From NCBI GenBank assembly GCA_036274075.1, contig DASUGK010000115.1, positions 38,496 through 102,495 on the forward strand: a stretch of 64,000 nt of DNA, written 5' to 3'. Shown piece by piece: positions 54,508 through 63,909 of this stretch; positions within the stretch are counted from its first letter, which is position 1; the number at the start of each line of letters is the position of its first letter. A model generated the notes under the pieces. That model was not told the origin of the DNA, did not search any database, and was given only the letters and a program-made list of their open reading frames with translations. The position numbers and the translations under genes were made by a program. Source of the stretch: CADEED01 sp036274075. GTDB lineage: Bacteria; Pseudomonadota; Gammaproteobacteria; Steroidobacterales; Steroidobacteraceae.

Positions 54508-55164
54508 TCACTCGACGCCGGCGACGACGGTGCGTTCCAGCGCTTCACTCGGCGCCGCGCCGCGCGACAGCACCGCCACGGCGCCATTCCCCGCCGGGAG
54601 CAACACGCCGCGGAAGCCGTGCTCCGAGAATTCTCGGCGCGCCGCGACTTTCTCGTGGGCCAGCAGCATCACCGTCATCGGACCCTCGTCGGTCTGCACG
54701 ACGAAGTGTGGCACCTGCCGGCCATGGAACGGACAGGCCATGGCATAGACCACGGGCAGCTTGCTGTCGAACTTCACGCCCGCCTGTTGCAGCACCGAGT
54801 CGATGTCCGCCTCGGACAGGACCTGCTGCCGGTCCCAACTACCGGCCTCGTGCAGCACGTGGCTGGTCACCTCGCCCGCCAGCGCCGGCCGCGGATTCAG
54901 CCACCAGGCGCCGCCCGCCAGCAGCAGCGCCAGCACCATCGAGGCCGCGAGCGCGAAGCGGCGCGAGCGGACCTGCGGGCGCGCGCGGAAATGCGTGAGC
55001 GGGACTTCCAGCGCGCTGCGCACGCGCGCGTCGAGCGACACGGTCTCGTCGCGGAAGCGGCGGCAGTCGGCGCAGCCGGCGAGATGCGTCTCGACTTCGG
55101 CGGGCAGCTCGTGCGGCGCCGCGCCGATGTGCAGCCGTGCGTGGCGGCAGTCCGTGGTGTTCAT
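54508..55164 (-). CDS. Zinc-type membrane anti-sigma factor (DUF3379-like)
   Basis: A 218-residue protein. The N-terminus carries a ZAS-like Cys/His cluster (C6 and 'ETHLAGCADCRRF', i.e. H-x3-C-x2-C). A transmembrane helix lies at about 70-88 ('FALAASMVLALLLAGGAWWL'). The periplasmic part (about 90-218, 'GEVTSHVLHEAGSW', 'MACPFHGRQVPHFVVQTDEGPMTVMLLAHEKV') resembles DUF3379. It should restrain the sigma factor whose gene it overlaps by 4 bp (ATGA). Confidence 0.85.
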   Translation of the reverse strand: MNTTDCRHARLHIGAAPHELPAEVETHLAGCADCRRFRDETVSLDARVRSALEVPLTHFRARPQVRSRRFALAASMVLALLLAGGAWWLNPRPALAGEVTSHVLHEAGSWDRQQVLSEADIDSVLQQAGVKFDSKLPVVYAMACPFHGRQVPHFVVQTDEGPMTVMLLAHEKVAARREFSEHGFRGVLLPAGNGAVAVLSRGAAPSEALERTVVAGVE

Positions 55165-55685
55165 TCCACGTCCTCCGCGGGTTCGAGCCCATATATGGTG
55201 CGCAGGCGGTTGCGCGCCCGGAACAGGCGCGTCAGCACGGCTGCCTGGGTGAGCCCGAGCTCGGCGGCGATCTCGGCGGTGGAGAATCCGCCTAACACCT
55301 GCATCACCAGCGGTTCACGATATTCGCCAGGCAGTTGCATGATCGCGCCGCGCAGGTCCTGCAGGCCCGCGTCGCCCTCGGAGGCCAGCGCCGGGTCGCC
55401 CAGCGCCTCGACGCTGTCGACGTCCACGGTGGGCAGGCGCTTGCGCTCGTAGAGCCGGGCGTGTTCGCGGCGCACGATGGTGAACAGCCACGGCCGGGCC
55501 GACGCGGGATCCTTGAGCTCCTCGCGCGACTTCCAGGCCCTGATCAGCGTCTCCTGCACCACGTCCTCCGCCACCGACCGATCACGCGCCAGCCAGCAGG
55601 CAAAACGCAGCAGGTCCGGCCGCAACATCTCGAGCAGCCGCGTGAAAGGCGCAGCCCCCGACATTCCGCGCGGGGCCGGCTTCAT
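55161..55685 (-). CDS. ECF-type RNA polymerase sigma factor
   Basis: A 174-residue sigma factor. Region 2: 'LLRFACWLARDRSVAEDVVQETLIRAWKSREEL', 'ARPWLFTIVRREHARLYERKR'. Region 4: 'IMQLPGEYREPLVMQVLGGFSTAEIAAELGLTQAAVLTRLFRARNRL'. ATG 55685 or the internal ATG 55664 could start it. It is co-translated with the zinc anti-sigma gene and is divergent from aroE across 48 bp. Confidence 0.9.
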   Translation of the reverse strand: MKPAPRGMSGAAPFTRLLEMLRPDLLRFACWLARDRSVAEDVVQETLIRAWKSREELKDPASARPWLFTIVRREHARLYERKRLPTVDVDSVEALGDPALASEGDAGLQDLRGAIMQLPGEYREPLVMQVLGGFSTAEIAAELGLTQAAVLTRLFRARNRLRTIYGLEPAEDVE

Positions 55686-55733
55686 GTATAAGACCGGCCG
55701 GATGGGCCGCTTATTTCAGCTTTCATTTCAGCG

Positions 55734-56558
55734 ATGAACGCCCCCGATCAGTATGGCGTGGTCGGCCACCCGATCAGTCACAGCTGGTCTCCCTTCATCC
55801 ACGGGCTGTTCGCCAAGCAGACGGACCAGTCCCTCGTCTACCGCCTCTACGACATCGTGCCGGAGAACTTCCGCGCGCAGGTGCTCGAGTTCTTCACGCG
55901 CGGCGGCCGTGGACTCAACGTGACCGTACCACACAAGGAAGCCGCGGCGGAGTTGGCCAACGACCTCACCACCCGGGCCGACCGGGCTGGCGCCGTGAAC
56001 ACGCTGATCCTCAACGACGACAACACCCTGCTCGGCGACAACACCGACGGCCACGGGCTGGTCACCGACCTCACCAAGAACCTCGGCCTGAACATCACCA
56101 ACGAGCGCCTGCTGATCCTCGGCGCCGGTGGCGCCACGCGCGGCGTGATCGAGCCGCTGCTGTCGCTGGGCCCCACCGAGCTGGTGATCGCCAACCGCAC
56201 GCCGGAGCGCGCGGTCAACCTGGCGTCGTTGTTTTCCGACCTCGGGGCGGTGCGCGGCTGTGGCTTCGAAAACGTCGGTGACGACCCTTTCGATCTCATC
56301 ATCAATGCGACGGCCGCGGGGCTCACCGGGTCGGTACCCAATGTCGCGCCCGCGGTCGTGGCCAGCCACACCGTCTGCTACGACATGAGCTACAGCAAGA
56401 CGGCGACGCCGTTCGTGACCTGGGCGGTTGAACAGGGCTGCGCGCGGGCCCATAAAGGCTGGGGCATGCTGGTCGAACAGGCCGCGGAATCCTTCACCCT
56501 GTGGCGCGGCGTGCGCCCGGATACGGAGCCTGTCCTCGCCGCCCTCGGGATCAAATGA
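55734..56558 (+). CDS. aroE: Shikimate dehydrogenase
   Basis: A 274-residue NADPH-dependent enzyme reducing 3-dehydroshikimate to shikimate in aromatic amino acid synthesis. Substrate residues are in 'VVGHPISHSWSPFIH', the catalytic Lys in 'LNVTVPHKEAA' and the Asp in 'GDNTDGHGLV'. The NADP Rossmann site is 'LLILGAGGATRGVIEPL' followed by 'IANRTPERA'. It starts an operon aroE-prlC-xthA; its stop overlaps the next ATG (ATGA). Confidence 0.96.
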   Translation: MNAPDQYGVVGHPISHSWSPFIHGLFAKQTDQSLVYRLYDIVPENFRAQVLEFFTRGGRGLNVTVPHKEAAAELANDLTTRADRAGAVNTLILNDDNTLLGDNTDGHGLVTDLTKNLGLNITNERLLILGAGGATRGVIEPLLSLGPTELVIANRTPERAVNLASLFSDLGAVRGCGFENVGDDPFDLIINATAAGLTGSVPNVAPAVVASHTVCYDMSYSKTATPFVTWAVEQGCARAHKGWGMLVEQAAESFTLWRGVRPDTEPVLAALGIK

Positions 56559-58579
56559 AGATGAGTGAAGCGCAAATCAGCGGGACCGCGTTGCCCGCGT
56601 TCGATCGTATCAATGCCGGCGAGGTCGAGCCCGCCATCCGTGCGCTGCTGGAACGCAGCCGCGGCGAAGTGGCCACCCTGGAATCGCAACCACACCCCAC
56701 CTTCGAGAACACGGTGCTGCCGCTCGAGCAGCTGTCGCACCGCCTGTCGCGCACCTGGTCGCCCATCAGCCATCTCAATGGCGTGCTGAACTCCGACGAG
56801 CTGCGCGCCAGCTACAACGCCTGCCTGCCGTTGCTGTCGAACTACTGGACCGACCTGGCGCAGAGCGAACCGCTGTACCGTGCCTACCGCGCCATCGCCG
56901 CCAACGAGCAGGCCGGCCTCGACGGCGCGCAGCGCCGCGTGCTGGAGCGCGCACTCGAGGATTTCCGCCTGGCCGGCGTGGGCCTGCCGAAGGACCGCAA
57001 GGAACGTTACAAGGCCGTGGTGCAGGAGCTGGCGCTGCTCGGCGCGAAGTTCGAAGAGAACGTGCTCGACGCCATGAATGCCTGGACGCGGCACGTCATC
57101 GATCCCGCGGAGCTCGCGGGCATCAATCCCGTCATCGTCGAACAGGCCCGCGCGCGCGCCGCGGAGCGCGGCATCGAGGGCTGGTTGTTCGCGCTGGAGC
57201 AGCCCACCTACGTCGCGATCATGACCGACGCCGACTCGGAACCGTTGCGGCGCGATTTCTACGAGGCCTGGTCCACGCGCGCCTCGGACCGCGGGCCCTC
57301 GGGCGGCAAGTTCGACAACACCGAGGTGATGAAGAAGATCCTGGCCCTGCGCCACGAGGCGGCACGGCTGCTCGACTTCCCCAACTACGCGGCCTACGCG
57401 CTGGCCACGCGCATGGCACCGTCCAACGAGGCGGTGTTCGACTTCCTGCACCAGCTGGCGCGCGTGGCGAAGCCGGCCGCGGCACGTGAATACGCCGAGC
57501 TCGAAGCCTTCGCCGGCCGCAAGCTCAACGCCTGGGACGTCGGCTACTACTCCGAGAAGCTGCAGCAGAAGCTGTTCTCGATCTCGCAGGAAGAACTGCG
57601 GCCCTACTTCCCGCTGCCGCGCGTGCTCGAAGGTCTGTTCGCAGTGGCCGAGCGGCTGTTCGGCGTGAAGATCGTCGAGCGCCAGGGCGTGCCGGTGTGG
57701 CACGCCGACGCCCGCTTCTTCGAGATCCACGACGGCAGCGGCAAGGCCCGCGCCGGTTTCTATCTCGACGCCTGCGCGCGGCCGAAGAAACGCGCCGGCG
57801 CATGGATGGACGATTGCGTGGGACGCAAGGAGTTCGGTGCCGAGCAGACCGTGCCGGTGGCCTACCTGGTGTGCAATTTCCTGCCGGCCGGCGCCGGCAA
57901 ACCCGCGTTGCTCACGCATGACGACGTGGTGACGCTGTTCCACGAGTTCGGGCACGGCCTGCATCACATGCTGACGCGCGTGGCCTATCCGTCCATTGCC
58001 GGTATCAATGGCGTGTCCTGGGACGCGGTCGAGCTGCCGAGCCAGTTCATGGAGAACTTCGCGTGGCGGCCCGAGGTGCTCGGGCCCATGGCGCGGCACT
58101 TCGAGACCGGCGAACCGCTGCCGGCCGGAAAGCAGGCGCAACTGCTGGGCTCGCGCACCTTCCAGGCCGGCCTCGCCACCATGCGCCAGCTCGAGTTCGC
58201 GCTGTTCGATTTCCGCCTGCATGCCGAGTACGACCCGGCGCAGGGTGCGCGCATCGACCAGATCCTCGCCGAGGTGCGCGCCGAGGTGGCCGTGTTCGCG
58301 GTGCCGGAGTGGAACCGCTTCCCGCACAATTTCGCGCACATCTTCTCGGGTGGTTACGCGGCCGGCTACTACAGTTACAAGTGGGCCGAGGTGCTCGCCG
58401 CCGATGCCTTCAGCGCCTTCGAGGAACGCGGCGTGTTCGACCGTGGCGTCGCGCAGCGCTTCCTGGATTCCATCCTGTCACAGGGCGGCAGCCGCAAGGC
58501 GCTCGACGCCTTCGTCGATTTCCGCGGCCGTCCGCCGGACGTGAACGCGCTGCTGAGGCAGCAGGGCCTCGGCGGATGA
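56555..58579 (+). CDS. prlC: Oligopeptidase A (M3 family)
   Basis: A 674-residue zinc metallopeptidase that degrades short peptides, including cleaved signal peptides, in the cytoplasm. ATG 56555 overlaps the aroE stop; ATG 56561 is a close alternative. The zinc motif HEFGH is at residues 463-467 in 'LFHEFGHGLHHML', with the third ligand Glu about 28 residues on in 'DAVELPSQFMENF'. The mostly helical architecture and length (E. coli 680) fit. 'FSGGYAAGYYSYKWAEVLAADAF' near the C-terminus is a family hallmark. It overlaps xthA by ATGA. Confidence 0.95.
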   Translation: MKMSEAQISGTALPAFDRINAGEVEPAIRALLERSRGEVATLESQPHPTFENTVLPLEQLSHRLSRTWSPISHLNGVLNSDELRASYNACLPLLSNYWTDLAQSEPLYRAYRAIAANEQAGLDGAQRRVLERALEDFRLAGVGLPKDRKERYKAVVQELALLGAKFEENVLDAMNAWTRHVIDPAELAGINPVIVEQARARAAERGIEGWLFALEQPTYVAIMTDADSEPLRRDFYEAWSTRASDRGPSGGKFDNTEVMKKILALRHEAARLLDFPNYAAYALATRMAPSNEAVFDFLHQLARVAKPAAAREYAELEAFAGRKLNAWDVGYYSEKLQQKLFSISQEELRPYFPLPRVLEGLFAVAERLFGVKIVERQGVPVWHADARFFEIHDGSGKARAGFYLDACARPKKRAGAWMDDCVGRKEFGAEQTVPVAYLVCNFLPAGAGKPALLTHDDVVTLFHEFGHGLHHMLTRVAYPSIAGINGVSWDAVELPSQFMENFAWRPEVLGPMARHFETGEPLPAGKQAQLLGSRTFQAGLATMRQLEFALFDFRLHAEYDPAQGARIDQILAEVRAEVAVFAVPEWNRFPHNFAHIFSGGYAAGYYSYKWAEVLAADAFSAFEERGVFDRGVAQRFLDSILSQGGSRKALDAFVDFRGRPPDVNALLRQQGLGG

Positions 58580-59385
58580 ATGCCGCCACCGGCGGTGGCC
58601 CAGTCCGAGAACAATACTTCTCGATCGCCACGTGGAACGTGAACTCGCTGCGCGTGCGCAGCGAACAGCTCATGCAGTGGCTGGCCGCAACAAAGCCCGA
58701 CGTCGTTGCACTGCAGGAAACCAAGATGCAGGACCCGGACTTCCCGCATCCGGAATTCACGGCCGCCGGCTACCACAGCGTGTTCAGCGGCCAGAAGACC
58801 TACAACGGCGTGGCATTGCTGTCGCGCCTGCCGATGACGAACTTCGTCCGCGACATCCCGGACTTCGACGATCCGCCGCGGCGCGTGCTGGCCGCCGACA
58901 TCGGTCCGTACCGCGTCATCAATCTGTACGTGCCCAACGGCCAGGCGCCGGGCTCGGAAAAATTCGCGTACAAACTCAAGTGGCTGGAAGCACTTCGTCA
59001 CTGGCTGGCGAAGGAAGCGGCCGCGCATCCCGGGCTCATCGTGTTAGGCGACTTCAACATCGCGCCGGAGGATCGGGACGTGCACGACCCTGCCGCCTGG
59101 GTGGGCTGCGTGCACGTGAGCCCGGAAGAACGCGCCGCGCTCAAGGCCATCACCGACCTCGGCCTGGTCGATGCCTTTCGCCACTTCGAACAACCCGAGA
59201 AATCGTTCAGCTGGTGGGATTACCGGCAGGGCGCTTTCCGGCGCAACAACGGTTTGCGCATCGATCTCATCCTGGTGCATCAGCAGCTGCTGCCGTCGCT
59301 GGCCAGCTGCCGCATCGACGTGGAGCCGCGGCGCGCCGAACGCGCCTCCGACCACACGCCCGTCATCGCGACTTTCCGGGCCTGA
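58576..59385 (+). CDS. xthA: Exodeoxyribonuclease III
   Basis: A 269-residue AP endonuclease/3'-5' exonuclease for base-excision repair, EEP fold. Catalytic elements are 'IATWNVNSLRVR' (Asn), 'ALQETKMQDPDFP' (metal Glu), 'NLYVPNG', 'VLGDFNIAPEDRDVHDP' (Asp/Asn), 'SFSWWDYRQGAFRRNNGLRIDLIL' and 'ERASDHTPVIATF' (Asp-His). It is the last gene of the aroE-prlC-xthA unit; ATG 58576 overlaps the prlC stop. Confidence 0.95.
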   Translation: MNAATGGGPVREQYFSIATWNVNSLRVRSEQLMQWLAATKPDVVALQETKMQDPDFPHPEFTAAGYHSVFSGQKTYNGVALLSRLPMTNFVRDIPDFDDPPRRVLAADIGPYRVINLYVPNGQAPGSEKFAYKLKWLEALRHWLAKEAAAHPGLIVLGDFNIAPEDRDVHDPAAWVGCVHVSPEERAALKAITDLGLVDAFRHFEQPEKSFSWWDYRQGAFRRNNGLRIDLILVHQQLLPSLASCRIDVEPRRAERASDHTPVIATFRA

Positions 59386-59454
59386 AACGGGCCGGCTTTA
59401 CCGTAAGCTGCCGCGCGGCGCGATTACGGCATGACACCAGCGTGACGCGGTTCA

Positions 59455-59492
59455 CGGTGGGCCGCGGGGTGCCCCGCCACCGCTGGTCTTTT
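59455..59492 (+). terminator. Probable terminator after xthA
   Basis: Outer stem CGGTG (59455-59459) with CACCG (59478-59482) and inner stem GCGGGG (59464-59469) with CCCCGC (59472-59477), with a 4-base bulge on the left. It is followed by TCTTTT. Less regular than the other terminators in the window, but well placed about 70 bp after the stop. Confidence 0.45.
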
Positions 59493-59542
59493 CGCAACCC
59501 GCTGCCTAGACTCCCGCATCTTGTTAGTTTTCGGACATTTAC

Positions 59543-60541
59543 GTGCTCGCTGAATCGCGTCGCAGCGACTACGACGTCACCGACACGGTGCTCGTGAGCT
59601 CGGCTCCGGATGTGCGGGCCGCGGTCGAAGAGCTGTTCGCCCGTGTCTGGCCCGGCCGGAAATTCCCCGCCTTCGCGCATGTCTTCACCGACTTCGACCG
59701 CCTGTTCTCGGGCCGCATGCCCGGCTACTTCGGCGTCGACACCGTCTACCACGACCAGCAGCACACGCTGGACATCACGCTGGCCACCGCGCGCCTGATC
59801 GTCGGCCACGAACTGCAGGTTCCCGAGGCGCAGAAATTCGGGCCCGAGCGCGCCATGCTCGGCATCGTCGTTGCGCTGTTCCACGACGTGGGCTACCTGC
59901 GCAGCACGCGTGATGCCGACGTGCCCAACGGCGCGGAATTCACCACCATACACGTGTCGCGCGGCGCGGCCTTCCTGCGGGACTATCTACCCAAGATCGA
60001 CCTCGGCAGCTGGGCCGGCATCGCCGCCGAGATCATCCACTACACCGGCTACGAGCGGCCGTTCAGGAGCATCGTCGCGCCCGACCCGCGCGACCACAAG
60101 CTCGGGCACCTGGTCGGCACCGCCGATCTCATGGCGCAGATGGCCGACCGCTGCTACCTCGAGAAATGCCGCGACCGCCTGTACGCCGAATTCGTGCTGG
60201 CCGGCGTGGCGCTGCCGATCGGCGAGAACGGCCACGTGAAAGTGCGTTATGCCTCGGGTCTCGACCTGCTGCGCCAGACGCCGAAGTTCGTGTTCGACAT
60301 GCGCGCCAAGAGGCTCGACGGCGAGTTCAACCGCGCCTACCGCTACCTCGAGATCCTGTTCAACGGCCGCAATCCCTACATGGAATCGATCGACCGCAAC
60401 CTCGAGTACCTGCAGCGCATCCTGCGCAGCGAGAACTGGCGGCTGCTGCGCCGCCAGCCGCCGGTGTTCACGGGCGTCGAAGACTCGATGGCCACCACGC
60501 GCACGCTGATGCTGGGCGCGATCAAGAAAGTCTGGGGCTGA
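59543..60541 (+). CDS. HD-domain phosphohydrolase-like protein
   Basis: A 332-residue soluble protein from GTG 59543. HD superfamily ligands are visible: His in 'VYHDQQHTLDIT', the HD pair in 'ALFHDVGYLRS', and later 'IIHYTGYERP' and 'LVGTADLMAQMADR', where the last Asp completes a metal site. HD enzymes are nucleotide phosphohydrolases or phosphodiesterases. The substrate is unknown, and there is no GYP motif of c-di-GMP phosphodiesterases. The 3' end overlaps the convergent M15 peptidase gene by 20 bp. Confidence 0.8.
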   Translation: MLAESRRSDYDVTDTVLVSSAPDVRAAVEELFARVWPGRKFPAFAHVFTDFDRLFSGRMPGYFGVDTVYHDQQHTLDITLATARLIVGHELQVPEAQKFGPERAMLGIVVALFHDVGYLRSTRDADVPNGAEFTTIHVSRGAAFLRDYLPKIDLGSWAGIAAEIIHYTGYERPFRSIVAPDPRDHKLGHLVGTADLMAQMADRCYLEKCRDRLYAEFVLAGVALPIGENGHVKVRYASGLDLLRQTPKFVFDMRAKRLDGEFNRAYRYLEILFNGRNPYMESIDRNLEYLQRILRSENWRLLRRQPPVFTGVEDSMATTRTLMLGAIKKVWG

Positions 60542-61241
60542 CCAGCGCCACCCCGGGTGGCTCGTCCACGTTGACCACGTAGCTGGCGAAATTCTCCGCC
60601 AGCGCCCCGAGCACGTATTCCTTGCCTTCGATGTCGGCGCTGGCCAGCACCTCGCGCAGGCCGTCGAGCGAGAACTCCTGCTGGGCACGCGCCGCCACGG
60701 GCGCATACGACAGGTGCCAGGGTTCGGGCCGCACGCCGCCGCGGTCGGTGGAGTAAGGCCGGAAGAAGCCGAAGTCGTGCATGTGTTCGTCGAGCCAGGT
60801 GGTTAGGCGCTCGAAGGGCCCGCCGGGGCCGTATTCGGACGGCACCACCTGGAGCCGGTAACCCGCGGGCAGCACGCCCGGGTCCATGACGTCGAAGTCC
60901 GTGCCCCAGTGGTGGCGGCTGGCGCCCGGCAGCGCCGACCACCACAGGATGGCGGCCACGCGGTCCTCGGGTGGCAGGGACAGCGCATCCAGGGTTTTCC
61001 CGTGGCGATCCTGCATGGGCCGCTCGCCACGGAACTTGCCGTTCCAGATGGCCAGCTGCCGGTCGAAGTCCCGGAATGAGGAAAATGCAGCGAGATCAAT
61101 GCCCTCGACGGCCGCCGCGGCCCGCATGGCCAGGTACGGGGCGGCCACGTCGCGGTGCAGGCTGCAGCGCGGCTCGGACAGGTCCACCAGGTGATCGCGC
61201 GTCCGGCCGGTCAGCTGCTCGAGAGTAAAGAAATCCGACAT
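60522..61241 (-). CDS. M15 family D-Ala-D-Ala carboxypeptidase-like protein
   Basis: A 239-residue protein of the VanY/M15B type. Zinc ligands are seen in 'GASRHHWGTDFDVMD' (His and Asp, SxHxxGxAxD-like) and 'RPEPWHLSYAP' (last His, preceded by the catalytic Glu). These enzymes trim D-alanine from peptidoglycan stem peptides. No signal peptide or membrane anchor is evident at the ATG 61241 start, which is odd for a wall enzyme, so it may act on recycled peptides in the cytoplasm or use an unrecognised route. Confidence 0.88.
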   Translation of the reverse strand: MSDFFTLEQLTGRTRDHLVDLSEPRCSLHRDVAAPYLAMRAAAAVEGIDLAAFSSFRDFDRQLAIWNGKFRGERPMQDRHGKTLDALSLPPEDRVAAILWWSALPGASRHHWGTDFDVMDPGVLPAGYRLQVVPSEYGPGGPFERLTTWLDEHMHDFGFFRPYSTDRGGVRPEPWHLSYAPVAARAQQEFSLDGLREVLASADIEGKEYVLGALAENFASYVVNVDEPPGVALVSPRLS

Positions 61242-61386
61242 GTCGGCATGTTACCCGGCCTGCCGCCCCGGACCCGCAAACTTGCGGACCTAGTCGACAT
61301 CGCGGGCGTCTCGCCGGGAAGCCAAGGTGGCCGGCCCCGGATTTGCACGGGTAAGATGCTGCGCACATAAAAGACCCTCCGAGGGG

Positions 61387-63906
61387 ATGGGTGTAGACAA
61401 GCCAGTGGCCGCAGTCAGCTTCAAGAGCAAATACATCGCCGTTGCGGTCACAGCAGCCATTGCGTTGGCGCTGGCGGTCGGCTTCGTCCTGGTGGTGGAA
61501 AACCGGATGCAGCATGCTGCGCTGCTCGATTCGACGGCCACCGACGCCCGTGCCCGCGTGGCCCGCGAGCTGGCGTTGCGCGCGGAGGAGATCTCCCGGC
61601 ACGCCGCGTCCCAGATCGACCAGTCGGTGCGGCTCGGCGATCGCGCGGCCATTGCCGCCGAGCTCGAGAGCTTCAAGGGTGACGGCACGGTGCTCGGCAT
61701 CGTGGTGCGCAGCCTGTCGGGCAACGCGCTGTATTCCTGGCGGCGCAGCGACGACATCGGCGGCGCCATCACGCGCAGCGTCATCGCGCCCATTCGTGCC
61801 AACGTGCAGCTCACGCCGGGCATCGAGACACCGCAGACCGTCGGCGAAATCGAACTCGAGATCCGCTCGCTGGAACCCTCGCCGGATTCGGCCGGCGCGC
61901 GCACGCGCTTCGACTCGCTGGAGCGCACCCAGGTCCGCAAGGCGCTGCTCATCGCCGGCGTGCTGGGCGGCATCGCGTTGCTGGTGGGCTTCGTGCTCGC
62001 GTGGTGGGCGGGACGGCGCATGCGCCAGCCGATCGCCTCGCTGATCAAGAGCGCCGACCGCATCGCGCACGGCGACTATTCACGGCCGCTCGAAGTGGGC
62101 CGCCGCGACGAACTCGGCGAGCTGCAGGCGGCGCTCGAGCGCATGCGCCAGCGGCTGCGCCAGACCACGATCAACAAGAACTACCTGACCAACGTGCTCG
62201 GCAGCATGACCGACGCGGTGTTCGTGACCTCGCCCGACGGTGTCATTCGCATGGCCAACCAGTCGGCGTGCAAGTTGCTGGCCTGGGGCGAGGACGAGCT
62301 GGTCGGCCGCGGCATCATTTCCATCTTCGACGAACGCGAGCGCGCCGAATTCGACATGCTGCGCGCGTCGTCGGAGACGCGCGAGACCGTGGTCAAGACG
62401 CGCCACGGCCAGACCATCCCCGTGGCCATCACCGGCTCGCAGATCACCACCGACGATCCGCAGTACCAGGGAACGATCTTCGTCGTCCGCAACGTCACCG
62501 AGCGCAAGCGCGCCGAGCGGCGCATCCGCTACCTGGCGCGCTACGACGCGCTGACCAAGGTGCCGAACCGCATGCAGTTCCAGCACCTGCTGCAGCAGGC
62601 CATTGCGCGCGCCCTGCGCAACAAGACCTCGCTGGCGCTGCTGTACCTCGACATGGATCGCTTCAAGGAGATCAACGACACCTTCGGCCATTCGGCCGGC
62701 GACCGCACGCTCGAGATCCTCACCGAACGACTGATGCGTGCGTTGCCGCCGGAGACCGTGATCGGCCGCCTCGCGGGCGACGAGTTCGCGATGTTCGTCG
62801 ACGATCTCGCGTCCGAGGCCGACAACCGCGGCACCGTCGCGCAGCTGGCGCGCAGCGTGCTAGCCGAGGTGGGCCGCGCCTTCCAGCTGCAGGACCACGA
62901 AGTGTTCCTCACCGCGAGCATCGGCGTCGCCTTCTGCCCGCGCGACGCCGAGAACGTCATCGACCTGATCCGCAATGCCGACGCGGCCATGTACCACTCC
63001 AAGCAGAACGGCGGGAATTCCTTCGCGTTCTACTCGCCGGAGATGAATGCCGCGGCGGTCGAGCGGCTGATGTTGAAGAGCAAACTCCGCCGCTCGCTGG
63101 AGCGCGACGAGTTCATGGTGCATTACCAGCCCAAGGTCGACCTGCGCGACGGCCGCATCGTCGGCGCCGAGGCGCTGCTGCGCTGGCGCCTGCCGGGTCA
63201 CGGCGACATCCCGCCGTCGCAGTTCATCCCGCTGGCCGAGGAAACCAACCTCATCCTCGAGGTGGGTGAATGGGTGCTCAACCGTGTCTGCGAGGATTAC
63301 CGCGAATTGCAGCGGACCGTCACGACGCCGGGCCGCATCTCGCTGAACCTGTCGCTCAAGCAGCTGCGCCAGGCGAGTTTCATCCTGCGGTTCCGCTCGG
63401 TGTTCCGCAAACACGGCGTCAGCCCGACCTGCTTCGAGCTCGAGATCACCGAAACCACGCTGATGGCGGACTCCAAGCGCACGCTGCACCTGCTCGACGA
63501 GCTGTACGCGATGGGGCTGCATCTCTCCATCGACGATTTCGGCACGGGTTATTCCTCGCTGTCGGCGCTGCAGCAATTCCCCATCGGCACGCTCAAGATC
63601 GACCAGTCGTTCGTGCGCGACGTGGACGACGATGAAAGCGACGCCACCATCGTGCGCACCATCATCGAGATGGGCCGCAGCCTGAAGATGAACGTGATCG
63701 CCGAGGGCGTGGAATCGGCAGGCCATCTCAATTTCCTGCGCCGACACCAATGCGGCTTCGGCCAGGGCAAGCTGTTCGGCGAACCCGTGACGCTCGAGGA
63801 GCTGCGCCTGCTGCTGGCGCGGCAGCAGGAAACCGGCCCGGCCTTCGCCGGCCTCATCGCCCAGTCCGTCGGCGCCGAAAAACTCGCCAAACCCCGCGGC
63901 GCCTGA
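61387..63906 (+). CDS. Membrane GGDEF-EAL protein (c-di-GMP synthase/phosphodiesterase)
   Basis: An 839-residue signalling protein. ATG 61387 has GAGGGG immediately before it, unusually close, so GTG 61402 is possible. Two membrane helices (~17-37 and ~185-207) bracket a periplasmic sensor region. HAMP (~207-260), PAS (~270-380), GGDEF (~393-555) and EAL (~575-825) follow. The GGDEF signature reads 'RLAGDEFAMF', an accepted active variant. EAL residues are present: 'GAEALLRWR', 'ISLNLSLKQL', 'ELEITETTLM', 'IDDFGTGYSSL', 'KIDQSFVRD' and 'VIAEGVES'. Both activities are plausible. A perfect inverted repeat follows 3 bp after the stop. Confidence 0.94.
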   Translation: MGVDKPVAAVSFKSKYIAVAVTAAIALALAVGFVLVVENRMQHAALLDSTATDARARVARELALRAEEISRHAASQIDQSVRLGDRAAIAAELESFKGDGTVLGIVVRSLSGNALYSWRRSDDIGGAITRSVIAPIRANVQLTPGIETPQTVGEIELEIRSLEPSPDSAGARTRFDSLERTQVRKALLIAGVLGGIALLVGFVLAWWAGRRMRQPIASLIKSADRIAHGDYSRPLEVGRRDELGELQAALERMRQRLRQTTINKNYLTNVLGSMTDAVFVTSPDGVIRMANQSACKLLAWGEDELVGRGIISIFDERERAEFDMLRASSETRETVVKTRHGQTIPVAITGSQITTDDPQYQGTIFVVRNVTERKRAERRIRYLARYDALTKVPNRMQFQHLLQQAIARALRNKTSLALLYLDMDRFKEINDTFGHSAGDRTLEILTERLMRALPPETVIGRLAGDEFAMFVDDLASEADNRGTVAQLARSVLAEVGRAFQLQDHEVFLTASIGVAFCPRDAENVIDLIRNADAAMYHSKQNGGNSFAFYSPEMNAAAVERLMLKSKLRRSLERDEFMVHYQPKVDLRDGRIVGAEALLRWRLPGHGDIPPSQFIPLAEETNLILEVGEWVLNRVCEDYRELQRTVTTPGRISLNLSLKQLRQASFILRFRSVFRKHGVSPTCFELEITETTLMADSKRTLHLLDELYAMGLHLSIDDFGTGYSSLSALQQFPIGTLKIDQSFVRDVDDDESDATIVRTIIEMGRSLKMNVIAEGVESAGHLNFLRRHQCGFGQGKLFGEPVTLEELRLLLARQQETGPAFAGLIAQSVGAEKLAKPRGA

Positions 63907-63909
63907 GGT